Positions 1 to 11,314 are shown, numbered from the stretch's first letter. The stretch is 64,000 nucleotides of DNA from Dimorphilus gyrociliatus (GCA_904063045.1 CAJFCJ010000041.1:25701-89700), one strand, 5' to 3'. Notes: generated by a model from the letters alone, not told the origin. Translations and numbers: made by a program.

Positions 1-115
1 ATATAAACTTAACTTAAACATTTCTTAATTAAATATTAAAAATTCTATATAACCATCAGATCTCTGTGACTATTTCAACCTTGACCCTCCATATTTTCTT
101 TCTCTTTATTTTTAG

Positions 116-680
116 AAAAATAATTGCTTAGTTAAACAAAACTTAGTGTCTAGTGAATTTAACTGGCCTTTGTTAAAGAATTGTAAATGGGATGATTCTT
201 ATCTCAATGGTTCCACTTATAAAATATCTACAGACTTATATTTCACTTATCAAATATTCTGTTCAAATGAATCATAGTCATTTTAAGGTAGACTGAAAAC
301 AAGACAAATTTACAATCAATTCCTCAGTTTGCTTGCCAGTTTTTTTTAAAAAAAACAGACCTAGACATAAAATGGCATTGTATATCCTCAAACAAATGAG
401 ATGAAATATTATGAAGGAATATTTCAGATATATTACAAACAATCTTGGTATCACATCAATCCACAATTTTTTGAATTGGAAAGAAACAAAGATGATTTGT
501 CAACATTTTGGATTTTCTGCAGAATCTGTTGGTAATCAACAAGTGGGTTCCCAATATTTTGGCCTAGTTCTATTTAACTTAAACTGTAGTATAGCTGCTA
601 AACTTTCAACTTGTGAATATCAGAACAAATGGTTAGCTTATTCAGATTTAGAAATTTTTGGTGATAAATTTCCATTTTAA
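116..680 (+). pseudogene. Receptor fragment with SRCR-like exon
   Basis: Two open stretches lie on the plus strand. The first (116-276) follows a good acceptor (TTTTTAG) and carries three cysteines. The second (411-680) has the SRCR-like pattern seen in the three receptor genes of this window: MICQHFGF (compare MCKTFGYENG at 43.64 kb and ILCKTLGF at 28.3 kb), then about 30 residues, then LFNLNC and LSTCEYQNK. In those genes this pattern belongs to the extracellular N-terminal region. No LDLa, LRR or membrane segment follows; from 681 the plus strand is closed and a DEG/ENaC exon lies on the other strand. It is therefore a fragment, or the tail of a gene beginning left of the window. SRCR membership is by motif only, and the domain is divergent. 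Confidence 0.5.
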
Positions 681-1400
681 TCAGTTTTAACCTTTAATCA
701 CATGTGTTTAAAAGTATTGATTTATGATATAAAAATTACTTTTTTCTTTCTTTACTCTTAAAAATAGAAACTCTCTTTTCATTAAATATTTTTGAAACAG
801 CATAACAAACTGTAAATGAATGAGATCTATCATTATTTTTATCAGACCTAATAATTCTATTAAGTTATTACTTTAACCTCTTTAGAAAACTGGTGTACAT
901 GTCAAAATTTATTCAGATCTGGAAATTTAGAAATTCTAGGTGGATAAGAATTCTCTAAATAAAAAAAATACATTTAAATATCAATCAAGATATGGGAGAA
1001 TCTTTAATAAATGTTTTTGTTCTTCTATCTCAATCAGCTAACACATTAACAGATATCAATCTTGAATGATGCCATCTAACTGCTAATCATGGTATTAAAA
1101 TTGGAAATTTGGTGAAAAAATGTTTCTTAGTCTTTGTTTCGAATATCCAGTTTTTATCCTACAATTTATCCTCAGGCCTATTGTAAACCATTCTTTTGTA
1201 AGGTGTCACATAGTCACATACAGTAGTCTGCATAAATTTTGGTGCACCCTAAATTTTGATAGGCCAAATTTAAAATAATGGTCAAAAATGTTTTTTCCCA
1301 AAAAAATAGTTGTTTTTGTCTAAATTTATAGAGATAAAGAGTAATATTTATGTAATATTGAAAAAAAATTGAGAAAATGATGATATTTGGATATCTGTTT
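681..1400. other. No gene seen
   Basis: AT-rich sequence closed in all frames apart from short chance ORFs. I see no splice-linked exon, repeat or structured element that I can name. Confidence 0.5.
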
Positions 1401-1780
1401 TTAATTTTCACCCACTTGGCATTTCAGACGTTTGTTTAAGGTAAGTAAAAGAGAAAATGTTAAATGGAGAAATTCTGCGCATCTGCTTAGAAAATGTTGC
1501 TTTCTTTTGCCGTATCTATCCAAGTCTTTTTGATATTGAACATCCAAACTGAAGTGAAAATTAACCAATATTAATTTACAGTTTGAATAGGAATTTTCTT
1601 GTTTTACTTTATAGACAACAAAATCAAGAAATTCAATAAGTGTTATTACAGAAGCACCCAAAAGGAGACCCATAAATCCACTAACTTCTGACAGGAAATA
1701 TAGAAAGCTAAACTTTTCCTGTTGAATAATCTTTTGAAAATTCATCTCTGTAAAAATTATCAACTTTTGCAAAATTCTTT
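1401..1780 (-). pseudogene. DEG/ENaC channel last exon, isolated paralogue
   Basis: The minus strand has an acceptor (CATTCAACAG) followed by an exon almost identical in start and content to the last exon of the channel gene at 9168-9390. Both begin with codons for NFAKVD, then FY.EMN.QKI.QQEKF, then LSEV.GFMGL.LGASVIT.IEF, the pore region and second membrane helix of DEG/ENaC channels. The N-terminal membrane helix and cysteine-rich ectodomain are absent upstream; instead the MULE-like element begins at 1900. The open frame continues about 70 residues past the helix, which may be untranslated or intronic sequence. It is best read as a duplicated terminal exon with no gene attached. Confidence 0.75.
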
Positions 1781-1890
1781 CTGTTGAATGAAATTGAAAA
1801 TAGGAGAAATATTAACAATAAATCAAAACTGAAACTTACAGAAGAAATTCTTTGTTTATATTTTATAAACAATTTCTATAAAACTCATAA

Positions 1891-2865
1891 GTGAAAGATG
1901 GGAACAACAGAAGTCGCCCAGGGCAGAAGTCGCCCAGGACAGAAGTCGCCCAGAAATTGATAGAAGTCGCCCAGAGCTGTGACAGAAGTCGCCCAGAACT
2001 GTGATAGAAGTCGCCCAGGACTATGACAGAAGTCGCCTAGAACTGTAGAAGACATAATGTGTTTGTTCTTTGTTTCTATTGATTTCTGACAATTGAAATA
2101 TATAATAAGTATTAATAAATATAGAATGCATCATTTAATAATAACTAAATAGTGAATGAATTAAATAATAAAATACTGGCATTCTGTTGAAGGTTTCACA
2201 TAAATATCATTTATTTGCTTAAACTTGTTCACAAACTTGAGGTTCTATTTGGATCAGTACAGCAGAAAATTCCCACAATCACAATACAAAGTACAGTATT
2301 GAGTTTTAAACTAAAAATCTTATGCATTTCATTTAATTTATTAAATTTGTTTCTACATTCAAAGCAGAATTTTGCCATGTTCATCAATTTCTTTCAAATA
2401 CCTCTTATGTCAAAGATCATGAGAATTAAAAAAAAATTGTAAGATATATACATGATTTTAAAGAGACTAATATTTTTATCAAAACAATTGTTACTTTTGA
2501 AGGATTACAATGCAGAAAATCACTTAATTCGAATAGCTAACAATTCAATTTTCACAACAAATCAAGTGGTAAAACATTACTCTACAAAAAAAACTGGTAA
2601 AACAATTTCTTTCATTATCACTCAGAGATTACAAATAATAAATACAAACTACTTCATAAATTATTTTCATATATTTTGCATTTTATTAAGCATACTGTAA
2701 ACTTCTAGTACACTTCTGGGCGACTTCTGTCATAGTCCTGGGTGACTTCTATCACACTTCTGGGCGACTTCTGTCACAGCTCTGGGCGACTTCTATCAAT
2801 GTCTGGGCGACTTCTGTCCTGGGCGACTTCTGCCCTGGGCGACTTCTGTCGTATTCGTGAAAGAT
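1891..2865. mobile_element. Non-autonomous MULE-like element with 9-bp TSD
   Basis: A 957-bp unit (1900-2856) is flanked on both sides by GTGAAAGAT (1891-1899 and 2857-2865), a perfect 9-bp target-site duplication. Its ends are inverted arrays: on the left seven copies of AGAAGTCGCCCAG with spacers (about 1909-2045), and on the right the reverse complement (about 2715-2846). Copy order and spacer sequences are mirrored. A 9-bp duplication and long, internally repetitive TIRs are typical of Mutator-like elements. The arrays are GC-rich against an AT-rich background. No transposase is encoded; the interior contains an R2-like LTR end near 2215-2325. Confidence 0.85.
2195..2325 (+). repeat. R2-related LTR 3' end, degenerate
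   Basis: This stretch repeats the end of the R2 LTR: AACTTGAGGTTCTATTTGGA followed by TCAGTAC, then ACAATCACAATACAAAGTACAG. The same stem-loop core and AAAGTACA terminus are seen at 39.81-39.91 kb. The TATA and poly(A) part is only faintly recognisable upstream. It lies inside the MULE-like element at 1900-2856. Confidence 0.6.
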
Positions 2866-3000
2866 TGAAGATCATTGTACTTGGATATTAGATCACCAAG
2901 TTTTTCTATGAAAATATTTGGATAGTTGAGTGTACACAATGCAATGGCATTTCCAAAGAAATAAAAACAATCGCCCCAGTCTTTTACTTCATTCAGTTAG

Positions 3001-3069
3001 GGGTGCGAATGTACCTGGGTTCGAACGTACCCAAGGTGGGTGCAAATGTACCCAGGTACATTCACACCC
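3001..3069. repeat. GC-rich palindrome, probable element terminus
   Basis: The arms 3001-3020 and 3050-3069 are inverted copies differing at one position (GGGTGCGAATGTACCTGGGT against GGGTGTGAATGTACCTGGGT). The spacer holds two further related units, so the whole reads as tandem GGGTNCGAANGTACC motifs in alternating orientation. It lies about 240 bp beyond the 3' end of the MULE transposase and resembles the repeat-built ends of other MULEs here. It may be that element's 3' terminus; no partner survives on the other side. Confidence 0.5.
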
Positions 3070-3310
3070 TCTTTCCTCTTTCATTTATTTATTGATTTTT
3101 CATCAAATGGTTTGGTTCCAGAGGTGTACACATGTTATACTGTTGATTAGATATTGTAAATACACAGTTGAATATGAACTGAAAGATATGTATTTAAACA
3201 GCTAAACAAACACTAAATTCTAATACTAAAGAATAAGATAAGTTAAAAACTGATGTTTATGCTGGAGAGTAGATATGAGATGTCTGCATCAATAAATCAA
3301 TTGATGTCAA

Positions 3311-4873
3311 TTAGCTCAACTTGAAATCATCCCACAAATTAAAAATTTTCTTTTGGATGTCAACATATTTTTTCTTTTGATATTTGAAAACTCTTTTCTC
3401 TGACAATGATTTCTCATAAACTGCAATAAATTCAGCCTGTTTCTTTAGTTCAGCAACCAGCATGTAAAAAGATCCTTTAGCAGGTAGCTTACTGTTCATT
3501 CTTTGATGCCATCCCTCACAGTCATTATTGGTTCTAATGGATAAATCAAAAACTGACCAATTATTTACTTTCCATAGTTTGTTTTCCACCCAGTGTGTTT
3601 TGAAGTATTCCAAGAGATCTAAAAACTTATTTTTTTCAAATAGCTCTGTCTTTATGCTGTCAAAAGTTGGTTGAATAATATGTGGTGGCAAAAAAGGGAG
3701 TGCCATCAATTTTCTGAAATCTTTCCAATCATCTCCTTTTTCCTTATATTTCTTCACATAGCCAAGAGCCTTTTTAATAATTCAAGTTATTCAATATACA
3801 ATAAGTTTTAGATAAAAATAACTTACCTGTATTTTTCTATAAACTGCTTGTGTGAAATGAAACACACAACCTTGAAATTCAGGCATGGGGTATATTTTTA
3901 TTAATGCTTTCCATAGTCCTTTTTCAAAATCCATTGTAATTCTTTTGGGATGTTCATCATTTATCAGATTGTTGATTATGCTGCAAGCAAAATTATATTT
4001 CATCATTATTCTTGTACAGAAAAAAAAAATTATTCAACTGAAATGCTTGGATATATGCTTTGGTATGCTTTGATGTTAAGAAAATGAAAACAAGAGGGAC
4101 TTGCTTCATATCACCACTCTTTTTTACAAAGGAATGAACAGTGACAAGCTGATAAAATGGATCCTTAACAATTTTGAAAGTACCATCAATATACCAGTAG
4201 TTGGATTTGGATAATAAGTTCAGCTGATGGTTTGTTGCAAAAATTAAGATTCTTTCTCCATTTTCACAAATGTCTTTCTGGAGAAATTCATCAGGTAAAA
4301 AAGTTGTGTTCAAGTTGAAATTATACACTTTTGGTTCAACTGGCCTGAATTTTTGTCTGTTTGAGTTTGCCATCCTTTTTAAGCAATTGATATCAGGAAG
4401 ACATTTAGCATTAGGTTCATATGATAATAGAACTTTTTCAGCAATGCTTCTTGCAGATGCTTTGTTATCACTTTTGCAAATAGTTTTTACATCAGTTTTT
4501 ACTTTAACATCTACTTCCAAATTAGGTTTTCTGTTGTGATTATGTTCCAGATTGCCTTTAATAAATATACTTCCATTTTGTCTTATTCTAGCTACACATC
4601 TTTTTTTCTTACTTCTCACACTGCATACCCAAATTGTTGTTGTAAGTGTTTTATGTTTAACAACAAAAGAATATCCATCATTCAATAAAATGTCATGTCC
4701 TTTTCTGCTTCCTCCTTGTACAATCTCAAAATTATTCCTCCTGATTGAGTCATTTTCATCTTCTGTATTTTCATCAGTTCCTTCTACATCCATTGATTGG
4801 TTTTCTGATTGCCAAGGACTTTCATAATCCAATGTTGAATCTTTAACCTCAGCAGGATCACTTCTGTTATCAT
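3311..4873 (-). CDS. FLYWCH/MULE transposase, 5'-truncated by LTR
   Basis: DNA transposase of the Mutator-like superfamily. Three exons join in frame: 4873-4039, 3980-3827 and 3769-3311. After an acidic leader, a FLYWCH-type zinc finger region (GYSFV, W.C...KKK.C.AR, HNH; about residues 65-120) should bind DNA. The catalytic core follows: YWYIDGTFKIV with the first Asp, VPLVFIFLTSKHTKAY, MDFEKGLWKAL with the second acidic site, and QGCVFHFTQAVYRKIQ (the C..H motif typical of MULEs). The last exon has the WH..MNSK region common to these transposases. An R1 LTR begins at 4874, immediately upstream, so the upstream exons and terminal repeat are lost. No stop or frameshift was seen inside. Immobile in its present form. 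Confidence 0.85.
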
Positions 4874-5519
4874 TGTACAACTTTGGTTATATTTTACATG
4901 CTTGAACTCTATTATTTTATGCAACTTATACATGTACATTTTAAAACCTACACAAGAAAATGCTATAACATTGGCCAAACATAAGTCTGATTAGTCAGCT
5001 TGAAGGCTCATCTTTAATTACCAATAAAGGTTTGGCCAAGTTATAATTTTAATTAACTTGCCTAGGGTGTGGCCAAGTTATAATTCAATTAACCTTCCTA
5101 AATGTTCAACCTTGTAACATCCTCTTACTAAACATAAATATGAACTACACATTTCGGCAACTGTAAAGTGATGATTGGATGTCAGAGGCAAACCTCAAAG
5201 TATATAAATCCTCACTATTCTCATTTGGCATGCAGCTTCCATCTGGACCCAAGGACCTGGGAAAATCATCTGGAAACAACCTCCACTGGAACAATCCATC
5301 TACTCCTCAACATTGGAAGACAGTTTGGTAATTTGGCAACCTGCTTTTACGAACTATCTACTCTGCTATCGAACTCTCATATTGTTACTTGCTTAAGTAT
5401 TATTATTTTGAATAAACCGTTTTAATTTAAACATTTGTTTAAAGGTTCGAGTAGAACCAGTATTGTTATAACTTGCAAACACATAGATTTTGCCAGCAAG
5501 AGCAGTACATTATTAACTT
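4874..5519 (+). mobile_element. R1 LTR, copy 1 (solo)
   Basis: A 646-bp repeat starting TGTACAACTTTGG and ending GCAGTACA, so the termini are inverted TGTAC/GTACA. It has an LTR layout: a TATA box (AAGTATATAAATCC, about 5200), a poly(A) signal (GAATAAACC, about 5410) and, in the presumed U5, the stem-loop GGTTC-GAGTA-GAACC at 5444-5458. Further copies lie at 23,422 and 57,472. No internal retroelement region is attached. Flanking bases do not form a perfect duplication (TCAT/TTAT at best), so the flanks may have recombined. It abuts and truncates the MULE transposase. Confidence 0.85.
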
Positions 5520-6461
5520 CAACACTATGCAAAACACTATACTATTCAAAACAAATTCACTTTCTACAACTTTTTCCATTCATTTTTCATAACAACTTCA
5601 CTGATTGATATGATCAATAAAGGCCACTGTACTTTCCTGCTGGGGGTTGTAGGTCATAAGTGTACAGCCACGGAAGCCTAAATTTTCAAAGAATTTATAG
5701 AGCCAGAATTAATTATAGGAATTGAACATAAGGATCTTTATTTTCATTATTTTCAAACTCTTTGTAAAATATAAATTAATTGGAAGGTACACATTGGATT
5801 CATTTGTTATTCATGGAATAATGTCATTCTTCCCCCTGTTCAATTTTTAATAGAGTAAGTTAAATGAAACAAAATAGTGTTTTATTCACCTAAAATATTG
5901 ATTTTCAATGTATGAATGTGGTGTGAAAGAATATTCTTTATTTTTTTCAATGAAACTCAATGATTAACAGATATTTCATGTCATTCATTACATCAGGCTA
6001 TGATAGATGGAGCCACCATTGAATTAGTAAGGGTAAAAAAACCTTAAAAATAGATATTTTTTTCAAACTACTGACCTTTACCAAGCCCTTTAAATGATTG
6101 TTACACTCTGGGCAAACAAGACAAACTTGACAGTATCCAAATATTAAATATTAATTTATTAGCATTGTACTTGTTTAGATTCACTTGATAAAAATAATTT
6201 GTCTTTATGAACAATTTATATAGAATATATGAAAAAAATTCTATTCTATTGATACCAAATTCTCACAGACACAAAGCTTTAATAAAACAATTGAAAACAA
6301 TAGAAAAAAGCTATCCATTTACATTTTATAGTTGACATGAAAAATTTAATAACATTTCCTGTTTGCATTCATTGAAAATTATATAAAACACAACTTTTGA
6401 TATAGCTAATTTAATCATTGTGAAACTTATTATCATCTATATAAAAATCCAAAAAGAAACA
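5520..6461. other. Intergenic, with an R3 LTR relic
   Basis: No coding sequence is recognised. The one readable item is the 39-bp LTR remnant at 5628-5666, listed separately. The last 150 bp may hold the promoter of the channel gene, but no clear TATA or initiator motif stands out in such AT-rich DNA. Confidence 0.5.
5628..5666 (-). mobile_element. R3 LTR relic of 39 bp with perfect TSD
   Basis: The sequence starts TGTACTTTCCTGCTG and ends TCATAAGTGTACA. These are the two ends of the 578-bp R3 LTR at 36,158-36,735, with about 540 bp missing between them. It is flanked by GCCAC on both sides (5623-5627 and 5667-5671), a perfect 5-bp target duplication. The interior was therefore deleted after insertion. 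Confidence 0.8.
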
Positions 6462-9390
6462 ATGTCTAAAAATGTAAAAACCTGGTTGGATTTTTTTAAT
6501 GAAACAACATTTCATGGAATAAAAAATATTTTTGAGAAAGAATATCCAATTTTTAGGCGTATAATCTGGATATTTATTGTTCTTGGAGCAATAACATTAT
6601 TTTCTTATCAGCTGGTCAGAAGAGGGTTAGATTATAGTAAGAAAGATGTTACAGTGAATGTTGAAGTGATCTATGCCGATCATCTTGATTTTCCATCCGT
6701 TACAATTTGCAATCAAAATAAATTCAGGTAGATTGTTTTTTTAGAAAAAAAAAACTAAAGATGATGATAGTTCATTTGATTTTTCTCCAGAATGACAAGT
6801 TCTATGGAATTGAATTTGTATAAATTCTTAAGTAATGTTTATAGTTCAAATGGAAATAATAATGTTTCCTTTGATCAAAACTTACCAAAAGATTTAATCA
6901 ACAATATTGAGTATATTTATGACTTTTCTAGACATAAACAATCAAATTTGATATTCAATTGTTATTGGGCTGGTGAAAAATGTCCAGGAGAGTATATTAC
7001 AAAAAGTATCACCGACTATGGAATATGCTATACATTCAACTCTCCTTCATCTCTAAAACAAACTAAATCCTTAACAGTTACTGAGTCTGGATTGAATAAT
7101 GCTCTTTCCCTTCTACTCAATCTTGAACAATACGAATACATGCCTGGACCAGATAATGATGCTGGTGTTAAAATATTCCTACACGACGATTACAAAAGAC
7201 CACTTATGTCTGATTTAGGATTTGCCGTAGCTGCCGGAATGCATACCCTAGTTGGAATAAAACGAACAGAATCTGAAAGTTTAGGTGATCCATTTGGAAA
7301 GTGTATTAAATCAAATTACAAATCTCACGCCGAGTGCATAGATCATTGTCGATTAAGGGCATCTGCAAACATATGTAAATGTACACCATATGAAGCAAGT
7401 GCAATTTTAACAGAACCTAATCAAAGTTACAAAAGACTGTGTTCCATCATAGAGAATTATGGATGCATTAGAACATCATTAGATAAGATAAAAAAGGATA
7501 AAAACAACTGTTCCTGTTCAGTTCCCTGTAAACAGATTATCTATGAACCAAATCTATCGTTTTCGGCAATATCTCAATTCGAAGCTGATAAAGTAATACT
7601 TGGAAATGTTAATAGAATGGAAACATTAAAAGAAGAATATTTGAATGTTTTAGAAATTGGAGAAAAGAAAATTGAAAAAAAATATAATTTAAATTACAAA
7701 TTCATTGAACCATTTGTAAAAGATATGAAATTATTTTTATCTTATTTTAAATCTACTCATAAGATCTATAAATCTAATGAATTTTTCAATGGAATCGGTA
7801 TAAGTTTAATTGAATCATTATCAACTGATATAAGTAATTTGACTGAGAATTTTCTGAGAATTGAAAATGCAGTTCATTCTGCTAGAATGATAGAATTATA
7901 CGAAATTTTTATGCAAATGTTTGATACAACAAAATATTTTAAAGAACGTCTATTTGGGCCAATTCTAATACAAAAAACTTTCTTAAATTTTGATTTGGAA
8001 GATTGTATATCAACTATAGAAACTATTGATCTTTCAGAGTCATCAGCAACTTGCAACAACTTTATGAAACATTTTCGTTTCAGCGTATTCAATAGTCTAA
8101 GTTCAAATTTTAAAGAATTTTGGATAATTGCTCTAAGAGAAGCTGAAATATTTCTAGGTAATTCAGACACTGTTCACCATTTTCAAAGTGAATACATAAT
8201 GGAAATTGAAAGAATATTTGGAATGGATAAAACGAATGCAAAATTGCCATACGAGACAAATTGTAAACAATTCTTTACAAATTTGTTATTTGAACAGGAA
8301 TTTTTACAATTCCATGGCACAGATAATAACATAACTAATTTTGAAATTGGTAACAGAATAAGAAATGTTATTAGTGGATTATTTAATATTGAAGAAATTT
8401 TTAATGATCAAAAATTTCAATCTGTTTGTCTATTAAAAGAAAAATATAATTTTTTTACACCAATTCATTCAGAAATTTGGAAAATTCAAAATTCATCATC
8501 AGATTTCTTGATAAATTCAATAGACTTTAAAGAAGAATTAAACTCTATAGACATTATTCATAGGGATGTCTCATCAAAAGTTTATCTACTGGAATTGTAT
8601 TTAGATAAAAATTCCTCAATAACAAAAGTCAATATAACTGAAATGTTTGAACTGGAAAACTTTTTCATTGATATAAAAACTTTAATAAGTTTTTATGAAA
8701 GTATTAATAGACAATTTACAATCTTTGATAAGCATGTTAAACAGATAACAAAAGAACTAGGGTTATTAGAAGATGCAGTAGAAAAAAATCTCAAATGGCC
8801 TTATCCTATAAAAGATGATACCAATTTAACAGTTGTTTATGAAACTGTCAATGAATTTTATAAGATATACAACAAATCTAAAGTTGAGTACAATATTCAA
8901 CACAATTGTTCTGAAAAAGCATTGGAAAAAGCATTACAAAACAGCTGGAGTGAATGTTTTTTACACTTAGCAGATGCAATTGGACACTTTGGCCTTAAAC
9001 TTCCAAAAGTAGTTACTAAATCCTTTACTGAAATTCAATACAAGTACAATGACCTTCACATTTTTATGGCTGAATTTAATGAAATTAGTAAGATAAATAA
9101 GGATTTTTTCCTGTAGGTTTTAATTCATATTTCCTCTTTCCATATTTCAAATAAATACAAATTTCAGAAAGAATTTTGCAAAAGTTGATGTTTTCTACAA
9201 AGAGATGAATTATCAAAAGATTACTCAACAAGAGAAATTTGGTTTTCTATCTTTGCTCTCTGAAGTTGGTGGATTTATGGGACTTGTTTTGGGAGCATCC
9301 GTTATCACAATCATTGAATTTATTGAATTCTTTGTTTATAAGGTAAAAACAAAAACAAAAATGGGAAAAAGATATTTCAAAAATAATTAA
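6462..9390 (+). CDS. DEG/ENaC sodium channel with giant ectodomain insert
   Basis: Amiloride-sensitive-type cation channel subunit of the plasma membrane. Exons 6462-6727, 6791-9112 and 9168-about 9390 join in frame. I chose the ATG at 6462 (MSKNVKTW). Order: cytoplasmic N-terminus with an HG-type motif (TTFHGI), TM1 (RIIWIFIVLGAITLFSYQL), the post-TM1 motif FPSVTICNQNKF, then the ectodomain with YTFNS, GL..LLNLEQYEY, DAGVKIFLHDD, GMHTLVGIKR and the clustered cysteines (ECIDHCRLRA, CKC.PYEA, CSCSVPCKQ). TM2 has NYQKITQQEKF, then GGFMGLVLGAS (pore/selectivity region). Between the last cysteine cluster (near exon-2 residue 245) and AKVDVFYKEMNYQ lie about 500 residues, whereas the family usually has under 100. 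The insert is helical, charged and has only scattered cysteines. The exact C-terminus is unsure because a donor-like GGTAAAA follows FVYK. Confidence 0.9.
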
Positions 9391-11314
9391 TTGAATTAAT
9401 TTCTTTTAGATTATACTAAATATTTCTGAAAATATAAATAGAAATAAGAAAATAGGGAATATTCATTGCGAAAATGTATAAGACGTTTTAAAGATTCCCT
9501 GTCTCTTTTTAAGAATCTCTTTGATTTCAAATGAATTCAGCCCAGTATATATCAATAAATGAAAACAAAACTTTAATTTCACTTTAATCATTTGAATGAA
9601 ATGTTTTGTTTAATTGATTCTTACACAAATAGCTCTAAGTTTAATAGACTGGTTTAATAATTTTTTGTAACATTTATTTTCATGTTTTGCCAACTTTCAA
9701 CCTTACTCAAGAATATCTTCTGAATTTCATGAAACAATATTCCTTCAAAAGGTTTAAAATACAAAACTCAACAAATTTTGTATATCTTTTCTCTCTGTAA
9801 GTAAGAAAAAAAAACCTTAAATAGGCCTGACATAATTTAAATAGAATTTGACGTTTAGACTTGTTCATTGTAATCAATAATAGACATGACATATCCTAGC
9901 CCTTTCTCTCTCTTTCAATTGTTTCAAGTACTTTTTTACAGATCTTACATACTAATTATCCATTTCTAATAAGAAATTTATATAAAATTGCCTATTTGAT
10001 GATTAATTCATCATTTGTATTGAACAAATTGTCACTTTAATTATTGTTTTGTTGGATATTTTCTTGTTATCTGTTCAAATTTTATCCAGATATGGCTCAT
10101 TATTATTTACTTGTTATTATTTCCTTTTCTTTTATTTTCAATATGAAAAGTCAAAGAGCTCTCTTTCATAATAGAATTAAAACAATCCAAAATGGATGAC
10201 AATTTTAAATTGTGACATTTTTCTTTTATATTTTTAAAAATTGCTTTATCAAAACAATTTCTCCAATATTGTCATCAAATGAACAATCAGATAATACTAG
10301 TATTTTCAGTTTGCAACACTTTTCATTTGTTCTTTCAAACATTGAGTTTTCAAATTTTCTCATCTATTATCAATTTATTGATTGGCATTTTAAGAATTTT
10401 AACAATTTCTGGTTTTTATAATCCATTTCAATTCTTTTCAAATTCAACAACAAACTTTGTGCCTTGTTAAACAACTGTTTAGCTTAAAATGGCTGTCAAA
10501 AATAGGACATTTAAGTAAGTAGATATCTGAATGATCAATAGCAGCAGGGGGGATTATTTGTATTATTTTTCTTCTCAGTCATCTATTAATTTCTTGAAAA
10601 TACTCCAAATAGAAGATTGACAATACGTCCATCCACAGGTTCAAGCTGAGAGGGAAGTGGTCATAAAAGCTGAAAAGCGTCTATTTAATAGTAATTGATA
10701 AGGATATCTTATCATTTTATCTAAAGATGAAACTCCTTAATTATGAACATGATATTATATATTTATCTTTTTTTTTAATCACGGGATGAATAATTTTTGG
10801 GTTTTTTCCAGAATTTTAGGCCTATAATGAAGGATGTATTAATTCAGTATGACAAATATCTATTTTATCAAAAAAAAAGAAAAAATTTATTCTTAAACAA
10901 TTATAAATGCCATCTAGTGAGTATTAGTAGAATCAATTTGTGAGATAAGATAGTTTTTTAAAACAAAAACTAGTTTTAAGAAAATATAATATATAAATAT
11001 ATATTGGTGACCTAGAAAATGGACAATTATTTTGTATTTAAATTAAGCCTGTTAATTTCATCACACATTGATTGATTAATAATATTGCAAATCATTAGTT
11101 AGTATCTTTAAACAAATTCTCAACTTTCTTTCTAAATATGATAAACAACCAAAAATGAATTTATTTATGCATCTGCTCAGATAAAAAATGAGTAATTATA
11201 GATTAATTTTTAATGTTGATTTGAATGAAAACATCGCTGTAGTCTAACAACTGGAGATTTGTAATATCTACATTTCTCCTAATTTTTGGAAAAGCATATT
11301 GGCAGCCTCTGAAT
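9391..11314. other. No gene seen
   Basis: AT-rich intergenic DNA. Two overlapping ORFs of about 60-70 codons at 10,212-10,470 have no recognisable motif. No repeat shared with the rest of the window was spotted. Confidence 0.45.

Noticed and set aside
1905-2045. Short regular repeats resembling a CRISPR array
   Set aside because: Units are 13 bp with short, mirrored spacers, and there is an inverted partner array and a 9-bp target duplication. The genome is eukaryotic with spliced genes.
5168-5425. ORF of 85 codons repeated at 23,715-23,972 as a conserved small gene
   Set aside because: The conservation is that of the R1 LTR in which it lies; it spans the TATA and poly(A) region and has no coding signature.
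5440-5460. GGTTCGA with flanking stem as a tRNA T-arm
   Set aside because: The loop is five, not seven, bases; no D-arm, anticodon arm or acceptor stem surrounds it; and the motif recurs in LTRs at the same internal position.
10212-10470. Hydrophobic ORFs as a small membrane protein
   Set aside because: Runs of Phe, Ile and Leu are expected from T-rich sequence; there is no start context, no splice partners and no recurrence.
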